A stretch of 64,000 nt of DNA, taken from positions 15,140,501 to 15,204,500 of the forward strand of contig NC_079882.1 in the NCBI RefSeq assembly GCF_029227915.1, given 5' to 3'. The position numbers and the translations under genes were made by a program. The DNA comes from Hydractinia symbiolongicarpus. Its lineage: Eukaryota > Cnidaria > Hydrozoa > Anthoathecata > Hydractiniidae. Below the pieces are notes generated by a model that had not been told where the DNA came from, did not search any database, and saw only the letters and a program-made list of their open reading frames with translations. Below are positions 11,521 through 25,139 of the stretch, one piece after another; positions within the stretch are counted from its first letter, which is position 1, and each line of letters starts with the position of its first letter.

Positions 11521-14432
11521 TCATAATACAGCCTTTATAGGACTGTGCACGTAATTAAGAGTGTTGTAAAGCAACGGCGCTAATGAAAACAACTTGGGAC
11601 GTTGTAGCGCATTGAGACTGGAAGGACTAGGCCAATGGTGACCTGCGCAGACCGGTGAAACCACGTGATTAACGTGTGAGGCCTTTATTAGACTGCAAAG
11701 GGCAATACTACAGCCTTTATAGGACTGTGCACGTAGTTAAGAGTGTCTTAAGGCAACGGCGCTAATGAAAACGACTTGAGACATTGTAGCACATTAAGAC
11801 TGGAAGGACAAGGCCAATGGAAACCTGCACAGGCAAATGGAACAACGTGATTTACGTGTGAGGCCTTTATTAGACTGCAAAAGGTCATAATACAGCCTTT
11901 ATAGGACTGTGCACGTAATTAAGAGTGTTGTAAAGCAACGGCGGTAATGAAAACGACTTGGGAATTTGTAGCGCATTGAGACTGGAAGGAATAGCCCAAT
12001 AGTAACCTGCACAGGCAAATGGAACCACGTGATTTACGTGTGAGGCCTTTATTAGACTGCAAAGGGTCATATTACAGCCTTTATAGGACTGTGCACGTAG
12101 TTAAGAGTGTTCTAAGGCAACTTCGCCAATGAAAACGACTTGGGACGTTGTAGCGCATTGAGACTGGAAGGACTAGGTCAATGGTAACCTGCACAGACAT
12201 GTGAAACCACGTGATTTACGTGTGAAGCCTTTATTAGACTGCAAAGGGCCATATTACAGCCTTTATAGGACTGTGCACGTAGTTAACAGTGTTCTAAGGA
12301 CACGGCGCTAAGGAAAACCACTTGGAACGTTGTAGTGCATTGAGACTGGAAGGAATAGTCCAATGGTAACCTGCGTAGGCAGATGGAACCACGTGATTTA
12401 CGTGTGAGGCCTTTATTAGATTGCAAAAGGCGAGATTGCAGCCTTTATAGGACTGTGCACGTAGTTAAGAGTGTTGTAAAGCAACAGCGATAATGAAAAC
12501 AACTTGGGACGTTGTAGCGCATTAAGACTGGAAGGAATAGCCCAATGGAAACCTGCACAGGCAAATGGAACCACCTGATTTACGTGTGAGGCCTTTATTA
12601 GACTGCAAAAGGCCATATTACAGCCTTTATAGGACTGTGCACGTAGTTAAGAGTGTCTTAAGGCAACGGCGCTAATGAAAACGACTTGAGACGTTGTAGC
12701 ACATTAAGACTGGAAGGATTAGGCAAATGGTAACCTGCGCAGGCATGTGAAACCACGTGATTTACGTGTGAAACCTTTATTAGACTGCAAGGGGCCATAT
12801 TACAGCATTTATAGGACTGTGCACGTAGTAAAGAGTGTCTTAAGGCAACGGCGCTAATGAAAACGACTTGAGACGTTGTAGCACATTGAGACTGGAAGGA
12901 ATAGTCCAATGGTAACCTGCGCAGGCAGATGGAACCACGTGATTTACGTGTGAGGCCTTTATTAGACTGCAAAAGGTCATAATACAGCCTTTATAGGACT
13001 GTGCACGTAATTAAGAGTGTTGTAAAGCAACGGCGCTAATGAAAACAACTTGGGACGTTGTAGCGCATTGAGACTGGAAGGACTAGGCCAATGGTGACCT
13101 GCGCAGACCGGTGAAACCACGTGATTAACGTGTGAGGCCTTTATTAGACTGCAAAGGGCAATACTACAGCCTTTATAGGACTGTGCACGTAGTTAAGAGT
13201 GTCTTAAGGCAACGGCGCTAATGAAAACGACTTGAGACATTGTAGCACATTAAGACTGGAAGGACAAGGCCAATGGAAACCTGCACAGGCAAATGGAACA
13301 ACGTGATTTACGTGTGAGGCCTTTATTAGACTGCAAAAGGTCATAATACAGCCTTTATAGGACTGTGCACGTAATTAAGAGTGTTGTAAAGCAACGGCGG
13401 TAATGAAAACGACTTGGGAATTTGTAGCGCATTGAGACTGGAAGGAATAGCCCAATAGTAACCTGCACAGGCAAATGGAACCACGTGATTTACATGTGAG
13501 GCCTTTATTAGACTGCAAAGGGTCATATTACAGCCTTTATAGGACTGTGCACGTAGTTAAGAGTGTTCTAAGGCAACTTCGCCAATGAAAACGACTTGGG
13601 ACGTTGTAGCGCATTGAGACTGGAAGGACTAGGTCAATGGTAACCTGCACAGACATGTGAAACCACGTGATTTACGTGTGAAGCCTTTATTAGACTGCAA
13701 AGGGCCATATTACAGCCTTTATAGGACTGTGCACGTAGTTAACAGTGTTCTAAGGACACGGCGCTAAGGAAAACCACTTGGAACGTTGTAGTGCATTGAG
13801 ACTGGAAGGAAAAGTCCAATGGTAACCTGCGTAGGCAGATGGAACCACGTGATTTACGTGTGAGGCCTTTATTAGATTGCAAAAGGCGAGATTGCAGCCT
13901 TTATAGGACTGTGCACGTAGTTAAGAGTGTTGTAAAGCAACAGCGATAATGAAAACAACTTGGGACGTTGTAGCGCATTAAGACTGGAAGGAATAGCCCA
14001 ATGGAAACCTGCACAGGCAAATGGAACCACCTGATTTACGTGTGAGGCCTTTATTAGACTGCAAAAGGCCATATTACAGCCTTTATAGGACTGTGCACGT
14101 AGTTAAGAGTGTCTTAAGGCAACGGCGCTAATGAAAACGACTTGAGACGTTGTAGCACATTAAGACTGGAAGGATTAGGCAAATGGTAACCTGCGCAGGC
14201 ATGTGAAACCACGTGATTTACGTGTGAAACCTTTATTAGACTGCAAGGGGCCATATTACAGCATTTATAGGACTGTGCACGTAGTAAAGAGTGTCTTAAG
14301 GCAACGGCGCTAATGAAAACGACTTGAGACGTTGTAGCACATTGAGACTGGAAGGAATAGTCCAATGGTAACCTGCGCAGGCAGATGGAACCACGTGATT
14401 TACGTGTGAGGCCTTTATTAGACTGCAAAGGG
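11521..14432 (+). repeat. 8-mer tandem duplication (2 x 1456 bp)
   Basis: The two units are about 11521-12976 and 12977-14432. The landmark 'tcataataca' at 11521 recurs at 12977, exactly 1456 bp later, and rare markers such as 'gacattgtagcacattaag' and 'cggcggtaatg' occur in both. The junction falls in the conserved segment just after 'ttattagactgcaaa'. Confidence 0.85.
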
Positions 14433-16970
14433 CCATATTACAGCCTTTATAGGACTGTGCACGTAGTTAAGAGTGTTCTAAGGCAACTTCGCCAATGAAA
14501 ACGACTTGGGACGTTGTAGCACATTGAGACTGGATAGACTAGACCAATGGTAACCTGCGCAGACTGGTGAAACCACGTGATTTACGTATGAAGCCTTTAC
14601 TAGACTGCAAAGGGCAATACTACAGCCTTTATAGGACTGTGCACGCAGTTAACAGTGTCTTAAGGCAACGGCGCTAATGAAAACAACTTGAGACGTTGTA
14701 GCACATTGAGAATGGAAGGACTAGGCCAATGGTAACCTGCGCAGACAGGTGAAACCACGTGATTTACGTGTGAGGCCTTTATTAGACTGCAAAAGGCCAT
14801 ATTACAGCCTTTATAGGACTGTGCAGGTAGTTAAGAGTGTTCTAAGGACACGGCGCTAAAGAAAACCACTTGGAACGTTGTAGTGCATTGAGACTGGAAG
14901 GAATAGTCCAATGGTAACCTGCGTAGGCCGATGGAACCACGTGATTTACGTGTGAGGCCTTTATTAGATTGCAAAAGGCGAGATTGCAGCCTTTATAGGA
15001 CTGTGCACGTAGTTAAGAGTGTTGTAAAGCAACGGCGTTAATGAAAACGACTTGGGACGTTGTAGCGCATTGAGACTGGAAGGACTAGGCCAATGCTGAC
15101 CTGCACAGACCGGTGAAACCACGTGATTTACGTGTGAGGCCTTTATTAGACTGCAAAGGGCAATAATACAGCCTTTATAGGACTGTGCACGTAGTTAAGA
15201 GTGGCTTAAGGCAACGGCGCTAATGAAAACGACTTGAGACGTTGTAGCACATTGAGACTGGAAGGACTAGGCCAATGGAAACCTGCACAGGCAAATGGAA
15301 CAACGTGATCTACGTGTGAGGCCTTTATTAGACTGCAAAAGGTCATAATACAGCCTTTATAGGACTGTGCACGTAATTAAGAGTGTTGTAAAGCAACGGC
15401 GCTAATGAAAACGACTTGGGAATTTGTAGCGCATTGAGACTGGAAGGAATAGCCCAATAGTAACCTGCACAGGCAAATGGAACCACGTGATTTACGTGTG
15501 AGGCCTTTATTAGACTGCAAAGGGCCATATTACAGCCTTTATAGGACTGTGCACGTAGTTAAGAGTGTTCTAAGGCAACTTCGCCAATGAAAACGACTTG
15601 GGACGTTGTAGCGCATTGAGACTGGAAGGACTAGGTCAATGGTAACCTGCACAGACAGGTGAAACCACGTGATTTACGTGTGAAGCCTTTATTAGACTGC
15701 AAAGGGCCATATTACAGCCTTTATAGGACTGTGCACGTAGTTAACAGTGTTCTAAGGACACGGCGCTAAGGAAAACCACTTGGAACGTTGTAGTGCATTG
15801 AGACTGGAAGGAATAGTCCAATGGTAACCTGCGTAGGCAGATGGAACCACGTGATTTACGTGTGAGGCCTTTATTAGATTGCAAAAGGCGAGATTGCAGC
15901 CTTTATAGGACTGTGCACGTAGTTAAGAGTGTTGTAAAGCAACAGCGATAATGAAAACAACTTGGGACGTTGTAGCGCATTAAGACTGGAAGGAATAGCC
16001 CAATGGAAACCTGCACAGGCAAATGGAACCACCTGATTTACGTGTGAGGCCTTTATTAGACTGCAAAAGGCCATATTACAGCCTTTATAGGACTGTGCAC
16101 GTAGTTAAGAGTGTCTGAAGGCAACGGCGCTAATGAAAACGACTTGAGACGTTGTAGCACATTAAGACTGGAAGGATTAGGCAAATGGTAACCTGCGCAG
16201 GCATGTGAAACCACGTGATTTACGTGTGAAACCTTTATTAGACTGCAAGGGGCCATATTACAGCATTTATAGGACTGTGCACGTAGTAAAGAGTGTCTTA
16301 AGGCAACGGCGCTAATGAAAACGACTTGAGACGTTGTAGCACATTGAGACTGGAAGGAATAGTCCAATGGTAACCTGCGCAGGCAGATGGAACCACGTGA
16401 TTTACGTGTGAGGCCTTTATTAGACTGCAAAGGGCCATATTACAGCCTTTATAGGACTGTGCACGTAGTTAAGAGTGTTCTAAGGCAACTTCGCCAATGA
16501 AAACGACTTGGGACGTTGTAGCACATTGAGACTGGATAGACTAGACCAATGGTAACCTGCGCAGACTGGTGAAACCACGTGATTTACGTATGAAGCCTTT
16601 ACTAGACTGCAAAGGGCAATACTACAGCCTTTATAGGACTGTGCACGCAGTTAACAGTGTCTTAAGGCAACGGCGCTAATGAAAACAACTTGAGACGTTG
16701 TAGCACATTGAGAATGGAAGGACTAGGCCAATGGTAACCTGCGCAGACAGGTGAAACCACGTGATTTACGTGTGAGGCCTTTATTAGACTGCAAAAGGCC
16801 ATATTACAGCCTTTATAGGACTGTGCAGGTAGTTAAGAGTGTTCTAAGGACACGGCGCTAAAGAAAACCACTTGGAACGTTGTAGTGCATTGAGACTGGA
16901 AGGAATAGTCCAATGGTAACCTGCGTAGGCCGATGGAACCACGTGATTTACGTGTGAGGCCTTTATTAGA
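13341..16970 (+). repeat. 11-mer offset duplication (2002 bp)
   Basis: Sequence from about 13341 to 14970 is repeated at about 15343 to 16970 with an offset of 2002 bp (11 x 182). Shared rare variants include 'gactggatagactagacc' and 'ctgcaaggggcc'. It overlaps the second unit of the preceding 8-mer, so the two events are nested. In the right copy 'tcttaagg' has become 'tctgaagg' near 16115. Confidence 0.75.
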
Positions 16971-17399
16971 CTGCAAAAGGTCATAATACAGCCTTTATAG
17001 GACTGTGCACGTAATTAAGAGTGTTGTAAAGCAACAGCGATAATGAAAACAACTTGGGACGTTGTAGCGCATTAAGACTGGAAGGAATAGCCCAATGGAA
17101 ACCTGCACAGGCAAATGGAACCACGTGATTTACGTGTGAGGCCTTTATTAGACTGCAAAAGGCCATATTACAGCCTTTATAGGACTGTGCACGTAGTTAA
17201 GAGTGTCTTAAGGCAACGGCGCTAATGAAAACGACTTGAGACATTGTAGCACATTAAGACTGGAAGGACAAGGCCAATGGAAACCTGCACAGGCAAATGG
17301 AACAACGTGATTTACGTGTGAGGCCTTTATTAGACTGCAAAAGGTCATAATACAGCCTTTATAGGACTGTGCACGTAATTAAGAGTGTTGTAAAGCAAC

Positions 17400-20068
17400 A
17401 GCGATAATGAAAACAACTTGGGACGTTGTAGCGCATTAAGACTGGAAGGAATAGCCCAATGGAAACCTGCACAGGCAAATGGAACCACGTGATTTACGTG
17501 TGAGGCCTTTATTAGACTGCAAAAGGCCATATTACAGCCTTTATAGGACTGTGCACGTAGTTAAGAGTGTCTTAAGGCAACGGCGCTAATGAAAACGACT
17601 TGAGACGTTGTAGCACATTAAGACTGGAAGGATTAGGCAAATGGTAACCTGCGCAGGCATGTGAAACCACGTGATTAACGTGTGAGGCCTTTATTAGACT
17701 GCAAGGGGCCATATTACAGCATTTATAGGACTGTGCACGTAGTAAAGAGTGTCTTAAGGCAACGGCGCTAATGAAAACGACTTGGGACGTTGTAGCACAT
17801 TAAGACTGGAAGGACAAGGCCAATGGAAACCTGCACAGGCAAATGGAACAACGTGATTTACGTATGAAGCCTTTACTAGACTGCAAAGGGCAATACTACA
17901 GCCTTTATAGGACTGTGCACGCAGTTAACAGTGTCTTAAGGCAACGGCGCTAATGAAAACAACTTGAGACGTTGTAGCACATTGAGAATGGAAGGACTAG
18001 GCCAATGGTAACCTGCGCAGACAGGTGAAACCACGTGATTTACGTGTGAGGCCTTTATTAGACTGCAAAAGGCCATATTACAGCCTTTATAGGACTGTGC
18101 AGGTAGTTAAGAGTGTTCTAAGGACACGGCGCTAAAGAAAACCACTTGGAACGTTGTAGTGCATTGAGACTGGAAGGAATAGTCCAATGGTAACCTGCGT
18201 AGGCCGATGGAACCACGTGATTTACGTGTGAGGCCTTTATTAGATTGCAAAAGGCCAGATTGCAGCCTTTATAGGACTGTGCACGTAGTTAAGAGTGTTG
18301 TAAAGCAACGGCGTTAATGAAAACGACTTGGGACGTTGTAGCGCATTGAGACTGGAAGGACTAGGCCAATGCTGACCTGCACAGACCGGTGAAACCACGT
18401 GATTTACGTGTGAGGCCTTTATTAGACTGCAAAGGGCAATAATACAGCCTTTATAGGACTGTGCACGTAGTTAAGAGTGGCTTAAGGCAACGGCGCTAAT
18501 GAAAACGACTTGAGACGTTGTAGCACATTGAGACTGGAAGGACTAGGCCAATGGAAACCTGCACAGGCAAATGGAACAACGTGATTTACGTGTGAGGCCT
18601 TTATTAGACTGCAAAAGGTCATAATACAGCCTTTATAGGACTGTGCACGTAATTAAGAGTGTTGTAAAGCAACGGCGCTAATGAAAACGACTTGGGAATT
18701 TGTAGCGCATTGAGACTGGAAGGAATAGCCCAATAGTAACCTGCACAGGCAAATGGAACCACGTGATTTACGTGTGAGGCCTTTATTAGACTGCAAAAGG
18801 CCATATTACAGCCTTTATAGGACTGTGCACGTAGTTAAGAGTGTTGTAAAGCAACAGCGATAATGAAAACAACTTGGGACGTTGTAGCGCATTAAGACTG
18901 GAAGGAATAGCCCAATGGAAACCTGCACAGGCAAATGGAACCACGTGATTTACGTGTGAGGCCTTTATTAGACTGCAAAAGGCCATATTACAGCCTTTAT
19001 AGGACTGTGCTAGTAGTTAAGAGTGTCTTAAGGCAACGGCGCTAATGAAAACGACTTGAGACGTTGTAGCACATTAAGACTGGAAGGATTAGGCAAATGG
19101 TAACCTGCGCAGGCATGTGAAACCACGTGATTAACGTGTGAGGCCTTTATTAGACTGCAAGGGGCCATATTACAGCATTTATAGGACTGTGCACGTAGTA
19201 AAGAGTGTCTTAAGGCAACGGCGCTAATGAAAACGACTTGGGACGTTGTAGCACATTAAGACTGGAAGGACAAGGCCAATGGAAACCTGCACAGGCAAAT
19301 GGAACAACGTGATTTACGTATGAAGCCTTTACTAGACTGCAAAGGGCAATACTACAGCCTTTATAGGACTGTGCACGCAGTTAACAGTGTCTTAAGGCAA
19401 CGGCGCTAATGAAAACAACTTGAGACGTTGTAGCACATTGAGAATGGAAGGACTAGGCCAATGGTAACCTGCGCAGACAGGTGAAACCACGTGATTTACG
19501 TGTGAGGCCTTTATTAGACTGCAAAAGGCCATATTACAGCCTTTATAGGACTGTGCAGGTAGTTAAGAGTGTTCTAAGGACACGGCGCTAAAGAAAACCA
19601 CTTGGAACGTTGTAGTGCATTGAGACTGGAAGGAATAGTCCAATGGTAACCTGCGTAGGCCGATGGAACCACGTGATTTACGTGTGAGGCCTTTATTAGA
19701 TTGCAAAAGGCCAGATTGCAGCCTTTATAGGACTGTGCACGTAGTTAAGAGTGTTGTAAAGCAACGGCGTTAATGAAAACGACTTGGGACGTTGTAGCGC
19801 ATTCAGACTGGAAGGACTAGGCCAATGCTGACCTGCACAGACCGGTGAAACCACGTGATTTACGTGTGAGGCCTTTATTAGACTGCAAAGGGCAATAATA
19901 CAGCCTTTATAGGACTGTGCACGTAGTTAAGAGTGGCTTAAGGCAACGGCGCTAATGAAAACGACTTGAGACGTTGTAGCACATTGAGACTGGAAGGACT
20001 AGGCCAATGGAAACCTGCACAGGCAAATGGAACAACGTGATTTACGTGTGAGGCCTTTATTAGACTGC
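17400..20068 (+). repeat. 8-mer duplication, offset 1456 bp (second 8-mer type)
   Basis: About 17.40-18.61 kb matches about 18.86-20.07 kb at an offset of 1456 bp. The marker combination of 'gattaacg' with 'ctgcaaggggcc' and 'agcatttatagg' occurs near 17670 and again near 19126. The monomer order differs from that of the 11.5-14.4 kb 8-mer, so this is a separate rearrangement drawing on the same monomer classes. Confidence 0.75.
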
Positions 20069-23000
20069 AAAAGGCCAAATTACAGCCTTTATAGGACTGT
20101 GCACGTAATTAAGAGTGTTGTAAAGCAACGGCGCTAATGAAAACGGCTTGGGACGCTGTAGCGCATTGAGACTGGAAGGACTAGGCCAATGGTGACCTGC
20201 GCAGACCGGTGAAACCACGTGATTAACGTGTGAGGCCTTTATTAGACTGCAAAGGGCAATACTACAGCATTTATAGGACTGTGCACGTAGTTAAGAGTGT
20301 CTTAAGGCAACGGCGCTAATGAAAACGACTTGAGACATTGTAGCACATTAAGACTGGAAGGACAAGGCCAATGGAAACCTGCACAGGCAAATGGAACAAC
20401 GTGATTTACGTGTGAGGCCTTTATTAGACCCCAAAAGGCGATACTGCTGCCTTTATAGGACTGTGCACGTAGTTAATAGAGTTGTAAAGCAACGGCGCTA
20501 ATGAAAACGACTTGAGACGTTGTAGCACATTAAGAATGGAAGGATTAGGCAAATGGTAACCTGCGCAGGCATGTGAAACCACGTGATTTACGTGTGAAAC
20601 CTTTATTAGACTGCAAGGGGCCATATTACAGCATTTATAGGACTGTGCACGTAGTAAAGAGTGTCTTAAGGCAACGGCGCTAATGAAAACGACTTGAGAC
20701 GTTGTAGCACATTGAGACTGGAAGGAATAGTCCAATGGTAACCTGCGCAGGCAGATGGAACCACGTGATTTACGTGTGAGGCCTTTATTAGACTGCAAAG
20801 GGCCATATTACAGCCTTTATAGGACTGTGCACGTAGTTAAGAGTGTTCTAAGGCAACTTCGCCAATGAAAACGACTTGGGACGTTGTAGCACATTGAGAC
20901 TGGATAGACTAGACCAATGGTAACCTGCGCAGACTGGTGAAACCACGTGATTTACGTATGAAGCCTTTACTAGACTGCAAAGGGCAATACTACAGCCTTT
21001 ATAGGACTGTGCACGTAGTTAAGAGTGTTCTAAGGCAACTTCGCCAATGAAAACGACTTGGGACGTTGTAGCACATTGAGAATGGAAGGACTAGGCCAAT
21101 GGTAACCTGCGCAGACAGGTGAAACCACGTGATTTACGTGTGAGGCCTTTATTAGACTGCAAAAGGCCATATTACAGCCTTTATAGGACTGTGCAGGTAG
21201 TTAAGAGTGTTCTAAGGACACGGCGCTAAAGAAAACCACTTGGAACGTTGTAGTGCATTGAGACTGGAAGGAATAGTCCAATGGTAACCTGCGTAGGCCG
21301 ATGGAACCACGTGATTTACGTGTGAGGCCTTTATTAGATTGCAAAAGGCGAGATTGCAGCCTTTATAGGACTGTGCACGTAGTTAAGAGTGTTGTAAAGC
21401 AACGGCGTTAATGAAAACGACTTGGGACGTTGTAGCGCATTGAGACTGGAAGGACTAGGCCAATGCTGACCTGCACAGACCGGTGAAACCACGTGATTTA
21501 CGTGTGAGGCCTTTATTAGACTGCAAAGGGCAATAATACAGCCTTTATAGGACTGTGCACGTAGTTAAGAGTGGCTTAAGGCAACGGCGCTAATGAAAAC
21601 GACTTGAGACGTTGTAGCACATTGAAACTGGAAGGACAAGGCCAATGGAAACCTGCACAGGCAAATGGAACAACGTGATTTACGTGTGAGGCCTTTATTA
21701 GACTGCAAAAGGCCAAATTACAGCCTTTATAGGACTGTGCACGTAATTAAGAGTGTTGTAAAGCAACGGCGCTAATGAAAACGGCTTGGGACGCTGTAGC
21801 GCATTGAGACTGGAAGGACTAGGCCAATGGTGACCTGCGCAGACCGGTGAAACCACGTGATTAACGTGTGAGGCCTTTATTAGACTGCAAAGGGCATTAC
21901 TACAGCCTTTATAGGACTGTGCACGTAGTTAAGAGTGTCTTAAGGCAACGGCGCTAATGAAAACGACTTGACACATTGTAGCACATTAAGACTGGAAGGA
22001 CAAGGCCAATGGAAATCTGCACAGGCAAATGGAACAACGTGATTTACGTGTGAGGCCTTTATTAGACTGCAAAAGGTCATAATACAGCCTTTATAGGACT
22101 GTGCACGTAATTAAGAGTGTTGTAAAGCAACGGCGCTAATGAAAACGACTTGGGAATTTGTAGCGCATTGAGACTGGAAGGAATAGCCCAATAGTAACCT
22201 GCACAGGCAAATGGAACCACGTGATTTACGTGTGAGGCCTTTATTAGACCCCAAAAGGCGATACTGCTGCCTTTATAGGACTGTGCACGTAGTTAATAGA
22301 GTTGTAAAGCAACGGCGCTAATGAAAACGACTTGGGACGTTGTAGCGCATTGAGACTGGAACGACTAGTCCAATGGTAACCAGCGCAGGCAGATGGAAGC
22401 ACGTGATTTACGTGTGAGGCCTTTATTAGATTGCAAAAGGCGAGTTTGCAGCCTTTATAGGACTGTGCACGTAGTTAAGAGTGTTGTAAAGCAACAGCGA
22501 TAATGAAAACAACTTGGGACGTTTTGGCGCATTAAGACTGGAAGGAATAGCCCAATGGAAACCTGCACAGGCAAATGGAACCACGTGATTTACGTGTGAG
22601 GCCTTTATTAGACTGCAAAAGGCCATATTACAGCCTTTATAGGACTGTGCACGTAGTTAAGAGTGTCTTAAGGCAACGGCGCTAATGAAAACGACTTGAG
22701 ACGTTGTAGCACATTAAGACTGGAAGGATTAGGCAAATGGTAACCTGCGCAGGCATGTGAAACCACGTGATTTACGTGTGAAACCTTTATTAGACTGCAA
22801 AGGGCCATATTACAGCATTTATAGGACTGTGCACGTAGTTAAGAGTGTTCTAAGGCAACTTCGCCAATGAAAACGACTTGGGACGTTGTAGCACATTGAG
22901 ACTGGAAGGAATAGTCCAATGGTAACCTGCGCAGGCAGATGGAACCATGTGATTTACGTGTGAGGCCTTTATTAGACTGCAAAGGGCCATATTACAGCCT

Positions 23001-25139
23001 TTATAGGACTGTGCACGCAGTTAACAGTGTCTTAAGGCAACGGCGCTAATGAAAACGACTTGACACGTTGTAGCACATTGAGAATGGAAGGACTAGGTCA
23101 ATGGTAACCTGCACAGACAGGTGAAACCACGTGATTTACGTGTGAAGCCTTTATTAGACTGCAAAGGGCCATATTACAGCCTTTATAGGACTGTGCACGT
23201 AGTTAACAGTGTTCTAAGGACACGGCGCTAAGGAAAACCACTTGGAACGTTGTAGTGCATTGAGACTGGAAGGAATAGTCCAATGGTAACCTGCGTAGGC
23301 AGATGGAACCACGTGATTTACGTGTGAGGCCTTTATTAGATTGCAAAAGGCGAGATTGCAGCCTTTATAGGACTGTGCACGTAGTTAAGAGTGTTGTAAA
23401 GCAACAGCGATAATGAAAACAACTTGGGACGTTGTAGCGCATTAAGACTGGAAGGAATAGCCCAATGGAAACCTGCACAGGCAAATGGAACCACGTGATT
23501 TACGTGTGAGGCCTTTATTAGACTGCAAAAGGCCATATTACAGCCTTTATAGGACTGTGCACGTAGTTAAGAGTGTCTTAAGGCAACGGCGCTAATGAAA
23601 ACGACTTGAGACGTTGTAGCACATTAAGACTGGAAGGATAAGGCAAATGGTAACCTGCGCAGGCATGTGAAACCACGTGATTTACGTGTGAAACCTTTAT
23701 TAGACTGCAAGGGGCCATATTACAGCATTTATAGGACTGTGCACGTAGTAAAGAGTGTCTTAAGGCAACGGCGCTAATGAAAACGACTTCAGACGTTGTA
23801 GCACATTGAGACTGGAAGGAATAGTCCAATGGTAACCTGCGCAGGCAGATGGAACCACGTGATTTACGTGTGAGGCCTTTATTAGACTGCAAAGGGCCAT
23901 ATTACAGCCTTTATAGGACTGTGCACGTAGTTAAGAGTGTTCTAAGGCAACTTCGCCAATGAAAACGACTTGGGACGTTGTAGCACATTGAGACTGGAAG
24001 GACTAGACCAATGGTAACCTGCGCAGACTGGTGAAACCACGTGATTTACGTATGAAGCCTTTACTAGACTGCAAAGGGCAATACTACAGCCTTTATAGGA
24101 CTGTGCACGCAGTTAACAGTGTCTTAAGGCAACGGCGCTAATGAAAACAACTTGAGACGTTGTAGCACATTGAGAATGGAAGGACTAGGCCAATGGTAAC
24201 CTGCGCAGACAGGTGAAACCACGTGATTTACGTGTGAGGCCTTTATTAGACTGCAAAAGGCCATATTACAGCCTTTATAGGACTGTGCAGGTAGTTAAGA
24301 GTGTTCTAAGGACACGGCGCTAAAGAAAACCACTTGGAACGTTGTAGTGCATTGAGACTGGAAGGAATAGTCCAATGGTAACCTGCGTAGGCCGATGGAA
24401 CCACGTGATTTACGTGTGAGGCCTTTATTAGATTGCAAAAGGCGAGATTGCAGCCTTTATAGGACTGTGCACGTAGTTAAGAGTGTTGTAAAGCAACGGC
24501 GTTAATGAAAACGACTTGGGACGTTGTAGCGCATTGAGACTGGAAGGACTAGGCCAATGCTGACCTGCACAGACCGGTGAAACCACGTGATTTACGTGTG
24601 AGGCCTTTATTAGACTGCAAAGGGCAATAATACAGCCTTTATAGGACTGTGCACGTAGTTAAGAGTGTTCTAAGGCAACTTCGCCAATGAAAACGACTTG
24701 GGACGTTGTAGCACATTGAGACTGGAAGGACTAGACCAATGGTAACCTGCGCAGACTGGTGAAACCACGTGATTTACGTATGAAGCCTTTACTAGACTGC
24801 AAAGGGCAATACTACAGCCTTTATAGGACTGTGCACGCAGTTAACAGTGTCTTAAGGCAACGGCACTAATGAAAACGACTTGGGACGTTGTAGCACATTG
24901 AGACTGGAAGGACTAGACCAATGGTAACCTGCGCAGACTGGTGAAACCACGTGATTTACGTATGAAGCCTTTACTAGACTGCAAAGGGCAATACTACAGC
25001 CTTTATAGGACTGTGCACGCAGTTAACAGTGTCTTAAGGCAACGGCGCTAATGAAAACGACTTGACACGTTGTAGCACATTGAGAATGGAAGGACTAGGC
25101 CAATGGTAACCTGCGCAGACAGGTGAAACCACGTGATTT
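20069..25139 (+). repeat. Patchwork of long-offset satellite duplications (9-mer, 17-mer and 24-mer offsets)
   Basis: No single short period holds. The 'aaacggcttgggacgctgta' monomer near 20.14 kb recurs 1638 bp later (9 x 182). The stretch around 21.30 kb matches 24.39 kb at 3094 bp (17 x 182). The monomer pair at 16.06-16.43 kb corresponds to 20.42-20.80 kb at 4368 bp (24 x 182). All are in register with the 182-bp phase. No genes are visible. Confidence 0.65.
24692..25046 (+). repeat. Adjacent near-identical monomers (single-monomer duplication)
   Basis: The sequence from 'aacgacttgggacgttgtag' at 24692 through 'cagttaacagtgtcttaagg' is repeated almost unchanged exactly 182 bp later. Elsewhere in the window adjacent monomers belong to different classes, so this is a local single-unit duplication within the HOR background. 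Confidence 0.75.

Noticed and set aside
16056-16430. 124-codon minus-strand frame as a possible gene
   Set aside because: It is the usual 104-codon frame extended because one base change near 16115 removed the stop. The related 124-codon frames at 20424, 37893, 40240, 46046 and 48393 behave the same way.
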